Shown piece by piece: positions 9,903 to 21,421 of a stretch of 52,758 bases of DNA. The stretch comes from Candidatus Omnitrophota bacterium (GTDB taxonomy: Bacteria; Omnitrophota; Omnitrophia; Omnitrophales; Aquincolibacteriaceae): positions 1 through 52,758 of the forward strand of contig JAFGHI010000026.1 in the NCBI GenBank assembly GCA_016930235.1, given 5' to 3'. The position numbers and the translations under genes are program-made. The notes beneath the pieces were generated by a model. The model saw nothing but the letters and a program-made list of their open reading frames with translations, was not told the DNA's origin and ran no database searches. Position 1 is the first letter of the stretch. Each line of letters starts with the position of its first letter.

Positions 9903-11008
9903 ATCGATCGATACGAAGAGTTTTGATTGCAGCCCCTTATGGGATTGGGGACCTCCTTTTTTTGACACCTGTTTTTCGGGCATTAAGACTTCTACCTACG
10001 GTTGAGAAGGTGGATCTTTTATTGGGGTCGCGTACGGAAGTTATTGCTGAATCAAATCCTCACGTCGATGAAATCTTTTCGGTCGACAAGGATTTTTACC
10101 ATGCACAATCCAAAAGAGTCGTACTTCTGGATCTTTATCGTTTGGCCAAGAGACTGCGCAGAAATCGATATGATCTCTTACTGGATTATTCGATGCGTGA
10201 CGAATATTCCTTCTTCGGCCAATTCTTTCTCGGGATTCCGATTCGTGCCGGATTCAGTTACCGGCGGCGGGGATTTTTCTTAAACCGTAAAATTTTTCTG
10301 CCTCAAGGGTTTTATGGACATCATGTCGTGAATTATGTTTGCCAAGTGGCTGAAAAGGCTGAGGTACCGGTGCGTGACCGTTTCATGGAGTTTTATTTAA
10401 CCGATCAGGATCGCCAGGAAGCGATGCAATACCTGAAAGATCATCGCGTTCATTTTAAAAAATGGATCACCCTCAGCCCGGGAGGGGGAGAATCATGGGG
10501 GAAGGATGCTCATTTTAAACGCTGGCCCGTTCCCCTTTTTGCTGCGCTGATGAATGGATTAAAAAGATTCGTTGATTTTGACGGCGTGATTCTTCTGGGG
10601 AGTTCAAAGGAAAAGGAATTAGTCCGTAATTGGCAGAATTATACGAAGATTACTTCTTTGAATGCGATGGGGGAGGTAACTCTACCGCAGGCGGCGGCGC
10701 TTATTGAAAAGTCACTCCTTTTTGTGGGAAACGACGGCGGACTGGTCCATTTAAGTCATGCCCTTCATGTTCCCTTGATTGCTTTCTACGGACCTGTGGA
10801 CCCCGAAGTCTATGGGCCGTTTCCGCCTTCATCCGATGCAATAGCGATTTATCGAAGTGACCTTGACTGCCGTCCGTGTTACCAAAAATTTCGTTATCGA
10901 AACGATTGTCCCGGAAGGGAGTGCCTTCAGGATTTAAAACCCGAGGATGTTCTTCGAATTTTAGAAAAAAAGAATTTTTTTAAATCAGGGATATTTTCTT
11001 GGCGATGA
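9899..11008 (+). CDS. GT9 family heptosyltransferase-type glycosyltransferase
   Basis: MNRSIRRVLIAAPYGIGDLLFLTPVFRAL ... LFVGNDGGLVHLSHALHVPLIAFYGPVDP; ATGA overlap with the upstream gene at 9899 supports this start over 9722. Confidence 0.9.
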   Translation: MNRSIRRVLIAAPYGIGDLLFLTPVFRALRLLPTVEKVDLLLGSRTEVIAESNPHVDEIFSVDKDFYHAQSKRVVLLDLYRLAKRLRRNRYDLLLDYSMRDEYSFFGQFFLGIPIRAGFSYRRRGFFLNRKIFLPQGFYGHHVVNYVCQVAEKAEVPVRDRFMEFYLTDQDRQEAMQYLKDHRVHFKKWITLSPGGGESWGKDAHFKRWPVPLFAALMNGLKRFVDFDGVILLGSSKEKELVRNWQNYTKITSLNAMGEVTLPQAAALIEKSLLFVGNDGGLVHLSHALHVPLIAFYGPVDPEVYGPFPPSSDAIAIYRSDLDCRPCYQKFRYRNDCPGRECLQDLKPEDVLRILEKKNFFKSGIFSWR

Positions 11009-11023
11009 AAATATTTTTCCACA

Positions 11024-11830
11024 ATGCCTTTGTCTAAAGTTTTATGTCTAACCGTGACGGCATTTTTAGTTTCCGCTTGTCCTTTGAGGGGGGAAGATAA
11101 AGTCTATCCGCGTGCCGAACATCCGCGACGGCAGCTTTATGTCGGCGAGACTCTCACGGCGGACATTCATTACTTCAAGATGCCCCTTGGCCGTGCGGTA
11201 AGCAGCGTCAAAGAGATCGTAACTTTAGGGGATCGTCAGGCCTATCATATCGTTCTCAAAGTCCGGTCCTCACGTTTTGTGGATTGGATTTACAAAGTTC
11301 GCGATGAACATCATTCTTATGTCGATGTTGAAACCCTAACGACTTTGAAATACGAGAAGAATCTCGAAGAAGGACATGTTGGTTCCCAAGAGAAAATGAT
11401 CCGGGATTTTAACGGGGGACACGTTACCTTTGAGAATCTAAAAACGCATGAAAAAACGGTTTTAGAGGTACCTGAAGACATCCAAGATCCTCTTTCCTGT
11501 GGTTATTGGTTTCGAACAATTTCAGTTGCTCCGGAGGATGAGATTTCTATCCCCGTGGTAACGCAAAACAAGAAATGGAGGATGAACGTCAAGACCTATA
11601 AGGTCGAGACGCTTTGTTTGGATGATTTAGGTGAATTTCAAGCGATGGAAGTAGAGCCGGCCATGGACTTTGCGGGTATTTTTGTCAGGAAGGGCAAAAT
11701 ACGGGGATGGATGAGTATGGACGAAAGACGGATTCCCCTCCGTATGAAAGTGAAAATACCGATTTTTGGAAATGTTGTCGCCGAAGTTGTAGAATATAAA
11801 TCCGGAGAAGATAACGATCAGGAAGTCTGA
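11024..11830 (+). CDS. DUF3108-like exported protein
   Basis: 268 aa with N-terminal signal sequence; LYVGETLTADIHYFKMPLGRAVSSVKEIVTL ... YKVRDEHHSYVDVETL resembles DUF3108. Confidence 0.7.
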   Translation: MPLSKVLCLTVTAFLVSACPLRGEDKVYPRAEHPRRQLYVGETLTADIHYFKMPLGRAVSSVKEIVTLGDRQAYHIVLKVRSSRFVDWIYKVRDEHHSYVDVETLTTLKYEKNLEEGHVGSQEKMIRDFNGGHVTFENLKTHEKTVLEVPEDIQDPLSCGYWFRTISVAPEDEISIPVVTQNKKWRMNVKTYKVETLCLDDLGEFQAMEVEPAMDFAGIFVRKGKIRGWMSMDERRIPLRMKVKIPIFGNVVAEVVEYKSGEDNDQEV

Positions 11831-11858
11831 TCTTCTTTTGTAAAGGAGGGTTGTTATT

Positions 11859-12725
11859 GTGAAATCTTTCTTGAAAGTGTCTGCAGGGATTTTTCTGTCT
11901 TTCTTTATTTTATGGGCCGCCGCGTTTCTTTATCTTCCAATGCCTGGGCATATTCCCGTTCTGATGTATCACTTTCTTGGCAGCGAGCAAGACGCAGCCC
12001 AATCCAAGAATGTTCTTTCAACAAAAAGTTTTGAGCGGCAGATGAATTTCTTGAAAAATATGGGGTACCGCGTCATTTCGTTGGATGAACTTTATGAAAT
12101 TAAAAATGGGTTAAGGAAACCACGAGGGCGTGAAATTGCAATAACTTTTGATGACGGGAATTATACCTTTGAGACCTTAGCCGCGCCTATACTTCAAAAG
12201 TTTCAATTCCCGGTCGCTGTTTTTATTATCAGTGATAATATCCGGCACAAGCAACATGGAAGCATGACGCAAGAGGCGATACAACGTTTAATGAACTATC
12301 CTTGGGTAACCTTTGGAAGTCATTCCCAAAACCACCCTTTCCTAACCGAAGTTGATAAAGAAAAATTACAGGAAGAAATCATGGGATCCAAAGAGGTTTT
12401 GGAAGAAATGTTCGATGTCCCTTTTTATTATTTTAGTTATCCGTATGGAGTTTTTGATCTTAGATCTATGGACATGGTTAAGCAAGCCGGATACAGACTT
12501 GCCTTCACAACGTCGTTTAAGAAACTTCACGGGATTAAAGAGAATCCGTTTGCTTTAACCCGTGTTAAAATCACAAGGTCATCGGATAACCTTTTTGCGT
12601 ATTGGTTTAAGACGTCCGGACTCTATCAGGGGTTTAAGGCATTTCGTTCGAGGTTTATCAAATCCCAGGAGGAAAGTGATCCTATCGGTCAAATTGAATA
12701 TGGAAATGTCGGTGATTTAGTCTAA
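11859..12725 (+). CDS. Polysaccharide deacetylase (NodB-like), N-terminal membrane anchor
   Basis: GTG start after AAAGGAGGG; VLMYHF, AITFDDGNYTFETLAAPIL, FGSHSQNHPFLT, FSYPYG are CE4/NodB motifs. Confidence 0.93.
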   Translation: MKSFLKVSAGIFLSFFILWAAAFLYLPMPGHIPVLMYHFLGSEQDAAQSKNVLSTKSFERQMNFLKNMGYRVISLDELYEIKNGLRKPRGREIAITFDDGNYTFETLAAPILQKFQFPVAVFIISDNIRHKQHGSMTQEAIQRLMNYPWVTFGSHSQNHPFLTEVDKEKLQEEIMGSKEVLEEMFDVPFYYFSYPYGVFDLRSMDMVKQAGYRLAFTTSFKKLHGIKENPFALTRVKITRSSDNLFAYWFKTSGLYQGFKAFRSRFIKSQEESDPIGQIEYGNVGDLV

Positions 12726-12817
12726 AGAACCCCTCTTTGGACACTATTTCAAAAAAAATTCCCCCGAAATCAAACATAACTCGTTCGAATCATTGATGTT
12801 ACGACATTTTTGGTTCA

Positions 12818-12846
12818 TTGACACCTAGGATTAAGGGTGATAATAT
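12818..12846 (+). promoter_or_regulatory. Putative sigma70-type promoter upstream of the hldE-kinase-led operon
   Basis: TTGACA (12818-12823), 17-nt spacer, TAATAT (12841-12846), in the 195-bp gap before the ATG at 12921. Confidence 0.55.
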
Positions 12847-12920
12847 ATACTCTTTTTAGTCAGCCTTTTTTCCGTAAAGTATTTGAAATCAACTGTTTAG
12901 CATAGACTTAATACTTCTTC

Positions 12921-13964
12921 ATGAAATCAGGAATAGCGTTAGCCCATAGCGAAAAAAAGCGTTTACAAGATTTGCTTGATTCCTTCCAGAAGGTACGCGT
13001 TCTCGTTGTCGGTGATTTTATTTTAGACCAGTTCATTTGGGGGAGCGTTGATCGTATCTCACCCGAAGCCCCTGTCCCTGTTGTCCATGTCCAGCGCGAG
13101 TCTTATATGCCCGGTGGTTCTCTGAATGTTGGCAATAATATCCGGGCCTTGCATGGGATCGTTTATCCCTGTGGGGTTGTTGGACGTGACCGGGAAGGCA
13201 GGATGCTTGTCCGCTTGATTCGCCGTGAAAAAATTGAAACAACGGGTATTGTTTACGCGACGGACCGGCCCACCTGCGTTAAAACGAGAGTCATTGCCCA
13301 TTCGCAGCAGGTCGTTCGTTTTGATCGGGAAAAAACGCATGACCTTGCACCTGAACTAAAAAGAAAGATATTTCAGTTTGTTCAAAAAAGTATCTCTTCT
13401 GTGGATGTCGTTTTGATCGAAGACTATGGAAAAGGAGTTATTCAGCCACGTCTTTTAAAACAAATCATCGATTTGTCCCAGAAACATCGCAAACCTGTTT
13501 TAGTCGATCCGAAAGAAAAACACTTCTCTTATTATGCCGGTGCGACGGTCATTACTCCCAACCGTAAAGAGGCCTTTCAGGCTTACTCGAATGATCGAGG
13601 GGAGGATAAAAATATATCGGTTGAAGATGTCGGCAAGGACTTAATGAAAAGGCTTAATCTCAAAGCTGTTTTGATCACATTGGGTGAAGATGGCATGGCT
13701 TTATTTGAAAAGGGGAAATCGATGGTCACCATTCCGACGGCGGCTAGGGAAGTCTACGATGTTTCCGGAGCCGGAGATACGGTCATCGCGGTTTTAAGTA
13801 TGGCCATGGCCGCGGGAGCATCCATGAAGGAGGCCTCGATTATTGCGAACTTGGCTGCAGGGATTGTGGTAGGAAAACTTGGAACAGCAGTCGTAACGTT
13901 TAAGGAGTTGCGCCAGGCGATTGAGAATTGTCCGGGGACCCGAAACCTGAAGAGGAAGAGGTAA
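12921..13964 (+). CDS. D-glycero-beta-D-manno-heptose-7-phosphate kinase (HldE N-domain/HldA type)
   Basis: VLVVGDFILDQFIWGSVDRISPEAPVPVVHV ... EVYDVSGAGDTVIAVLSMAMAAGASMKEA ... GIVVGKLGTAVV; ends without a cytidylyltransferase-type domain. Confidence 0.9.
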   Translation: MKSGIALAHSEKKRLQDLLDSFQKVRVLVVGDFILDQFIWGSVDRISPEAPVPVVHVQRESYMPGGSLNVGNNIRALHGIVYPCGVVGRDREGRMLVRLIRREKIETTGIVYATDRPTCVKTRVIAHSQQVVRFDREKTHDLAPELKRKIFQFVQKSISSVDVVLIEDYGKGVIQPRLLKQIIDLSQKHRKPVLVDPKEKHFSYYAGATVITPNRKEAFQAYSNDRGEDKNISVEDVGKDLMKRLNLKAVLITLGEDGMALFEKGKSMVTIPTAAREVYDVSGAGDTVIAVLSMAMAAGASMKEASIIANLAAGIVVGKLGTAVVTFKELRQAIENCPGTRNLKRKR

Positions 13965-13968
13965 GGGG

Positions 13969-14718
13969 ATGGGTTTGAAGGTGGTGGCTGTGATTCCAGC
14001 CAGGCTTGGGTCGACAAGGATGAATGAAAAGGTCCTACGTTTGATCCAAGGACGCCCGATGATTCAGCATGTTTGGGAAAGGGCGAAACAGACAAAAGGT
14101 TTGGACGATGTGATCGTTGCCTGCGATGATGAACGGGTTCAGGCCTGCGTTGAAGATTTTGGCGGCAAGGCTGTCCTGACGAGTCAGGATCATCCCAATG
14201 GAAGTTCACGAGTTGCGGAAGTTGCCGCCAAGACGGAAGCTGATGTTTTGATCAATATTCAAGGTGACGAACCCCTGATCGATCCTCGCGGCGTTGGGCA
14301 GTTACAGGAAATCTTTCGCCAAGACAAAAGTGTTCAGGTCGCCACCTTAGCGGTCAAAAAAAGAAATCTGGAAGATTGTCAAAACCCCAATATTGTGAAG
14401 GTTGTCTGTAACGAGAAGGGCGATGCCCTTTACTTTTCCCGAGCCCCGATCCCTTACGACCGAAGTTTGGGACAAGGCTCGGAAATCTTTTTGAAGCATC
14501 TCGGGATTTATGGTTACCGGAAATCATTTCTATTGGATTTTGTCGGCTGGCAGCCGGGTTTTCTCGAAGACATTGAGAAGCTTGAACAGCTTAGGATTCT
14601 TGAGCGGGGGATCTCAATCCGGGTTTTAGAAACGACCTATGATTCCTGGAGTGTTGATACTGAAGAGGACTTGGAAATTGTGGAAAAGAAAATGGCAAAA
14701 TTAAAACGGGGCGCCTAA
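13969..14718 (+). CDS. kdsB: 3-deoxy-manno-octulosonate cytidylyltransferase
   Basis: VVAVIPARLGSTRMNEKVL, INIQGDEPLIDP, HLGIYGYRKSFLLDF, LEQLRILERGISI. Confidence 0.95.
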   Translation: MGLKVVAVIPARLGSTRMNEKVLRLIQGRPMIQHVWERAKQTKGLDDVIVACDDERVQACVEDFGGKAVLTSQDHPNGSSRVAEVAAKTEADVLINIQGDEPLIDPRGVGQLQEIFRQDKSVQVATLAVKKRNLEDCQNPNIVKVVCNEKGDALYFSRAPIPYDRSLGQGSEIFLKHLGIYGYRKSFLLDFVGWQPGFLEDIEKLEQLRILERGISIRVLETTYDSWSVDTEEDLEIVEKKMAKLKRGA

Positions 14719-16422
<1,704 letters not shown>

Positions 16423-16426
16423 CAAA

Positions 16427-17269
16427 ATGCAGGTTCGCGAAATTCGGATTCAAAATATTTGCGTTGGAGATCCCAAGCGATTTGTTTTAATTGCGGGGCC
16501 TTGTGTGATTGAAGATGAAGCAAGCGCTCTTCGGCATGCCGAAGAAATCCTCAAAGTGACCCAAGAAGTTGGGGTCCCGTATATTTATAAGGCCAGTTAT
16601 GATAAAGCCAACCGGTCTTCGGTGAGGTCTTTTCGCGGGCCTGGACTTGAAAAAGGATTAAAGATTCTCGAAAAAGTGAGGAAGAAATTCAATCTCCCGG
16701 TCCTGAGTGATGTCCATAGCGTTGATGAAGCCAAAAAAGCCGGAGAAATTCTCGACGTTATTCAAATCCCTGCGTTTTTGTGCCGGCAAACGGATATTTT
16801 GCTGGCTGCCGCGAAAACCGGCCGAGCCGTGAACGTTAAAAAGGGGCAATTCCTTTCACCTTGGGACATGAAAAATGTCGTCGAAAAGCTGGAATCCGTT
16901 GGCTGCCAAAAAATCCTTTTGACGGACCGCGGAACGACATTTGGTTATCAAAATCTTGTGAGTGATTTTCGTGCCATTCCGGTGATGCGGGGGCTGGGGT
17001 ACCCAGCCGTTTATGATGTGACCCATTCGGTTCAGGTTCCGGGTGGGAAGGGGGAGACTTCCGGAGGAATGGCGGAATTCATACCGGTTTTGGCCCGATG
17101 CGGAGTTGTAGCGGGAGCGGATGCTCTTTTTATTGAAATTCATGAGAGCCCCGAAGAGGCATTATCGGACGGCGCCAATTCTTTAGCTTTGAGGAAATTG
17201 AAACCGTTGTTAGAAATGTTGGTTGAACTTAAAAAGGTGGTCGCGTGCAAGGAGCCTGTTTTGACATGA
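16427..17269 (+). CDS. kdsA: 3-deoxy-8-phosphooctulonate synthase
   Basis: FVLIAGPCVIEDEASALRHAEEI ... YKASYDKANRSSVRSFRGPGLEKGLKIL ... VTHSVQVPGG. Confidence 0.97.
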   Translation: MQVREIRIQNICVGDPKRFVLIAGPCVIEDEASALRHAEEILKVTQEVGVPYIYKASYDKANRSSVRSFRGPGLEKGLKILEKVRKKFNLPVLSDVHSVDEAKKAGEILDVIQIPAFLCRQTDILLAAAKTGRAVNVKKGQFLSPWDMKNVVEKLESVGCQKILLTDRGTTFGYQNLVSDFRAIPVMRGLGYPAVYDVTHSVQVPGGKGETSGGMAEFIPVLARCGVVAGADALFIEIHESPEEALSDGANSLALRKLKPLLEMLVELKKVVACKEPVLT

Positions 17270-18234
17270 AAAAATCGAGACTTAAGACGGCCCGCCAGGT
17301 TCTTGACATTGAAGCCCGCGCTATTTTCGGTTTAAAGAAACGGATCGGCAAAGATTTTGTTGCAGCTGTTGATTTGATGGTGAAGTCCAAAGGACGCGTG
17401 ATCGTTAGCGGTATGGGAAAGCCCGGATTTATTGCGGGGAAGATTGCTGCGACTCTTGCGTCGACGGGGACTCCGAGTTTTTTCCTCCATCCGGCGGAAG
17501 CGGTTCACGGGGATTTAGGGATGGTGACCGACAAGGATGTGATGATTGCCATTTCTCAAAGTGGCGAAACCGAAGAAATTACTCGGATGATGGGTGTTTT
17601 AAAAAAAATAGGAGTTCCGATTATTGCGATGACGAGTAATCCGAAATCGACGTTGGCAAAGTATGCTGATGTGGTGCTGAATCTCGGGGTGACCAAGGAA
17701 GCGTGTCCGCTGAATCTGGCGCCTTCGGCTTCAACAACGGCATCTTTGGCAATGGGGGATGCCTTGGCGTTGGCGCTCCTTAAAGAAAAAGGATTCCGGT
17801 CCGAAGATTTTGCCATGCTTCACCCCGGCGGGAGTTTAGGCAAAAAACTTTTAAAGGTATGTGATTTGATGCGGACGGGCAAAAAAAACCCTGTGGTTAA
17901 ATCCAATAAAACGGTTCGGCAGGCCCTTTTTACGATTACACAGGCAAGAGCCGGAAGTTGTACCATTGTCAATAAAACCGGGAAGCTTGTCGGGATTTTT
18001 ACGGACGGAGATTTAAGAAGGCATCTGAGAGAAGAAGGGGAAGGAATTTTGAACCGGTCCGTCAAAAGTGTTGCGACTTTAATGCCCCTTGTCGTGCAGA
18101 AGGATAATTTGGCTGCCGAGGCTTTGCATTTGATGAAATCAAAAAAGATCGATGAAGTCCCGGTGGTGGACGAAAAAAAACGCGTTGTGGGGCTTTTGGA
18201 TGTTCAAGATCTATTAAAGGCAGGTTTTGTGTAG
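17266..18234 (+). CDS. kdsD: Arabinose-5-phosphate isomerase (SIS + CBS domains)
   Basis: SIS: VIVSGMGKPGFIAGKIAATLASTGTPSFFLHPAEAVHGDLGM; C-terminal CBS pair; ATG at 17266 overlaps the kdsA stop (ATGA). Confidence 0.93.
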   Translation: MKKSRLKTARQVLDIEARAIFGLKKRIGKDFVAAVDLMVKSKGRVIVSGMGKPGFIAGKIAATLASTGTPSFFLHPAEAVHGDLGMVTDKDVMIAISQSGETEEITRMMGVLKKIGVPIIAMTSNPKSTLAKYADVVLNLGVTKEACPLNLAPSASTTASLAMGDALALALLKEKGFRSEDFAMLHPGGSLGKKLLKVCDLMRTGKKNPVVKSNKTVRQALFTITQARAGSCTIVNKTGKLVGIFTDGDLRRHLREEGEGILNRSVKSVATLMPLVVQKDNLAAEALHLMKSKKIDEVPVVDEKKRVVGLLDVQDLLKAGFV

Positions 18235-19172
18235 TGGCGAAGAGGAAACTTTATCGTTTTCCTTTATATTTGCTGGTGAGATTGACCGCTGGGTTCGCAG
18301 GTCTTTTGCCCAGGTCTGTTTTGTCCATGGTCGCTCATGCGGTCGGGCAAATAGGTTACCGAGTCATTTCCCGGCAGAGGCGAAAGATCTTTGAAAATTT
18401 GCGTCGCGTTTATGGTTTTAAAAAGAGCGACAAAGAGCTTCATCGAATGGGCAGCGATGTCATGAAGAATTTTGCTTTAACCGGATTGGATATCCTCAAG
18501 TTTCCACATTTAACGGCTTCGAAAGTGGATCGGTTTGTTTCGACAGATGAAACCCTCGGAGTTTATGATGATTTGCTCCGGGAAGGGATGGGGATTTTAT
18601 CGATTACCGCCCATCTCGGGAATTGGGAGCTTTTAGCCGGATTTTTTGGATTGCATGGCTATCGCGGAGCTGTGGTCGGAAGAAGAATTTATTATGAGCC
18701 TTATAACCGTTGGATCGTGGGATTGCGCAAAGCCGTAGGGGTACGAACGATTTACCGGGACGGATCGGCGAAAGAGATTCTTCGGCTTTTACGGCGCAAT
18801 GAAGTTGTAGGGTTGCTTCCGGATCAAGATATTGATAGCGTGGAGGGTCTTTTTGTCCCCTTTTTGGGGAAAGAGGCTTATACTCCGATAGCGCCCGTTC
18901 GCTTAGCGCTTGTCAGCGGGGCACCTATCTTGGTCAATTTTCTTGTGCGTGAGCCGGGGAATCGCTATCGTGTTGTGATCGGGAAGGTGATCCGGCCTGT
19001 CGTCGAGACAACGCGCCAGGAAGCCGTGTTCAAATACACGGCCATGTGGGTCAAAGAATTTGAAAGGGTTATTCAGATGTATCCTGAACAATGGGCGTGG
19101 ATGCATGACAGGTGGAAGACAATGCCCCAGGATGTTCAGAAGAAAAGAAAGGAATCTTTTATCGCATTATGA
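18234..19172 (+). CDS. LpxL/HtrB-type lipid A acyltransferase
   Basis: GTG start overlapping the kdsD stop; SITAHLGNWELLAGFFG, LLPDQDIDSVEGLFVPFLGKEAYTP, YPEQWAWMHDRWK. Confidence 0.9.
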   Translation: MAKRKLYRFPLYLLVRLTAGFAGLLPRSVLSMVAHAVGQIGYRVISRQRRKIFENLRRVYGFKKSDKELHRMGSDVMKNFALTGLDILKFPHLTASKVDRFVSTDETLGVYDDLLREGMGILSITAHLGNWELLAGFFGLHGYRGAVVGRRIYYEPYNRWIVGLRKAVGVRTIYRDGSAKEILRLLRRNEVVGLLPDQDIDSVEGLFVPFLGKEAYTPIAPVRLALVSGAPILVNFLVREPGNRYRVVIGKVIRPVVETTRQEAVFKYTAMWVKEFERVIQMYPEQWAWMHDRWKTMPQDVQKKRKESFIAL

Positions 19173-20050
19173 TTAAACGTATTGTTTTGATGTTTGTTAT
19201 TTTTATCGTTGCCTATACAGGGATTGTGCGCTTTCAAGTTTTTATTGCTGATAAAGCGAATCGGGAGCAAGTAACGGAAACGGAGAGTGAGTCCGAACCT
19301 TCCCACCGTGTTTATGCTTTTTCTTTTACAAAGTACACTTCGGGGGGCGAAAAAGAGATTGAGATTGAAGGGGATTCCGCCAATATCCTGGCACGAAACG
19401 TTCTCTTAAGTAATGTTGTAGCGAAGGCATACGCCGAGGAGACGCCCGTGACCATTACGGCCGACCAGGGGAATTACGACAAATCGGCCAACATGGTTCA
19501 TTTGAAAAAAAATGTCGTGGCAACGACCGAGAATGGAACCCGGCTTTTAACGGAAGAATTGGATATTTACCCCGAAGACCGGGTCATGGAAAGCGGCGTG
19601 GGAACAGAAGTTAAGAAAGACAATATTAGCGTTGATGGCGTTGGGGCCCGCGGCGATTCTAATTTGAAGAAGGTAAAATTTAAGCGGAATGTTACGGTTG
19701 TTGTTCAAGATCCCAAAGAGCTGGGTAATGGGCCCACCATCATTACCTGTGATGGGCCTCTGATCGTCGATTATGAGAAAAACATCGCACATTTTAAAAA
19801 CAATGTTGTGGCTGAGGATTATCGCGGAAAGCTTATGGCTGATGAAATGGATGTGTATTACAATAAGGTCAGCCGTCAGGTATCGAAGATTGTTGCGACG
19901 GGCAATGTGATGATTGAAAACCCCGACAGGAATAGGACATTCAGTGACAGTGTCATCTATCTTGCCGATGAGGGGCGTATTATTTTGGGCGGTGATACAG
20001 AGGCCCTTTACTATCAAGGCGAGGAACCCGGAGAGGATTTGTTGTACTAA
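19169..20050 (+). CDS. LPS export protein with LptC-like N-half and LptA/OstA-like C-half
   Basis: ATGA overlap start at 19169; single N-terminal TM then repeated beta-jellyroll strands (TADQGNYDKSANMVHLKKNVVATTENG..., VDYEKNIAHFKNNVVAEDYRGKLMADEMDVYY). Confidence 0.75.
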   Translation: MIKRIVLMFVIFIVAYTGIVRFQVFIADKANREQVTETESESEPSHRVYAFSFTKYTSGGEKEIEIEGDSANILARNVLLSNVVAKAYAEETPVTITADQGNYDKSANMVHLKKNVVATTENGTRLLTEELDIYPEDRVMESGVGTEVKKDNISVDGVGARGDSNLKKVKFKRNVTVVVQDPKELGNGPTIITCDGPLIVDYEKNIAHFKNNVVAEDYRGKLMADEMDVYYNKVSRQVSKIVATGNVMIENPDRNRTFSDSVIYLADEGRIILGGDTEALYYQGEEPGEDLLY

Positions 20051-20775
20051 TGCATTTACTGGAGACGAAATTACTCAAGAAGTCGTATAAGGGACGAACG
20101 GTTGTTGACGGGTTATCACTCAATATCGCACGCGGTGAAATCGTTGGTTTGTTGGGGCCTAACGGAGCGGGGAAGACAACCTCGTTCTATATGGTTGTCG
20201 GTGTCATCCGCCCGGAATCAGGCAAAATCTTTTTTCGGGGCAAGGATATTACGGATCTCCCCATGTACCAAAGAGCAAGACTCGGCATTGGGTATCTTTC
20301 CCAAGAGCCGTCCATTTTTAGAAAACTGACGGTTGAAGAAAATGTTATGGCTGTTTTGGAGACTTTGGATATCCCGCAGCAAGAACGGGACCGCAGACTC
20401 AAGCGATTATTGGACGAATTGGATATTTCTTATCTTGCTAAAAACAAGGCCTACACGCTTTCTGGGGGTGAAAGGCGCCGTTTAGAAATCACACGCGCTC
20501 TTGTGACGAATCCGTCACTCATTTTGCTGGATGAACCTTTTAGCGGCGTTGATCCGATCGCTGTTTTCGAAGTCCAGAAGATTCTCCAAAAACTAAAAGC
20601 GCAGGGCTTGAGCATCCTTCTCACCGATCACAGCGTTCGTGAAACATTATCGATCACAGACAGATCTTACTTGCTTTGCGATGGCAGGATTGAAGTTTCC
20701 GGCACTTCAAAATTTCTCGCATCGGATGCGAAAGCCCGGGAACTTTACTTGGGAGAAAAGTTTACCCTGGCGTAA
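20050..20775 (+). CDS. lptB: LPS export ABC transporter ATP-binding protein
   Basis: GLLGPNGAGKTTSFYMVVGVIRP, YLSQEPSIFRKLTVEENV, LSGGERRRLEITRAL, LLDEPFSGVDPIAV, LTDHSVRETL are LptB hallmarks. Confidence 0.97.
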   Translation: MHLLETKLLKKSYKGRTVVDGLSLNIARGEIVGLLGPNGAGKTTSFYMVVGVIRPESGKIFFRGKDITDLPMYQRARLGIGYLSQEPSIFRKLTVEENVMAVLETLDIPQQERDRRLKRLLDELDISYLAKNKAYTLSGGERRRLEITRALVTNPSLILLDEPFSGVDPIAVFEVQKILQKLKAQGLSILLTDHSVRETLSITDRSYLLCDGRIEVSGTSKFLASDAKARELYLGEKFTLA

Positions 20776-20810
20776 TCACAGATAGGATTGAAAGAGAGGA
20801 TTGAAAGATC

Positions 20811-21368
20811 GTGGATATTCGAATAACCGGCAAACATTTGAGCGTCACCGAAGGTATGAAAGAGCACTTGACGGAAAAGCTGGGGAAGCTTGATAAGTAT
20901 TCGCCCAAAATTGTCGAGGCGCATGTCATTTTAAAGAAAGAGAAATATCTTCATGAGGCCGAGATCACTTTAACGGCAAAAAATCTTCGGGCGTTCGGGC
21001 AGGGCAAAAGTAAAGAAAATATCTTTACCGCCATGGATCAAGCCTACAGCCGTATTGAAAAACAGCTGAAGAAATTCCGGGAAAAGGTGAAGGATCATCA
21101 CAAGAAACGGGGCCCGGTTCCTGTGCGGGAAGAGGTTGATGTGCCGCAAAGGATCTTGGAGGAAGGCGTTGCTCTGGCCGATTCAAAACCGGAGATTATC
21201 CGTTCCCCGTCTTTTGCCCCCAAGCCGATGTCCGTCGAAGAAGCAAGTATGCAATTGGAATTATCTTCGGAACCCTTTTTGGTGTTCAGGGATCCAACAA
21301 GTGAACGTGTCCATGTTATTTTTAAACGTACCGATGGAAATCACGGGCTTGTAGAACCGATGGTGTAG
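20811..21368 (+). CDS. hpf: Ribosome hibernation promoting factor, long form
   Basis: MDIRITGKHLSVTEGMKEHLTEKLGKLDKY (S30AE) plus C-terminal AEEASMQLELSSEPFLVFRDPTSERVHVIFKRTDGNHGLVEP-type extension; GTG start. Confidence 0.93.
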   Translation: MDIRITGKHLSVTEGMKEHLTEKLGKLDKYSPKIVEAHVILKKEKYLHEAEITLTAKNLRAFGQGKSKENIFTAMDQAYSRIEKQLKKFREKVKDHHKKRGPVPVREEVDVPQRILEEGVALADSKPEIIRSPSFAPKPMSVEEASMQLELSSEPFLVFRDPTSERVHVIFKRTDGNHGLVEPMV

Positions 21369-21378
21369 TCTAACTGTG

Positions 21379-21396
21379 AACCCGAAATCTCGGGTT
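21379..21396 (+). other. Perfect 7-bp inverted repeat between hpf and ptsN
   Basis: AACCCGA-AATC-TCGGGTT, 10 nt after the hpf stop, not followed by a T tract. Confidence 0.5.
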
Positions 21397-21421
21397 TCAT
21401 GTAGTGAGGAGGCAAATAAGT

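Noticed and set aside
19547-20017. 156-aa minus-strand ORF
   Set aside because: Antisense to the LptC/LptA-like gene; no domain evidence.
21379-21396. Intrinsic terminator between hpf and ptsN
   Set aside because: Good 7-bp stem but no downstream T tract; kept only as an inverted repeat.
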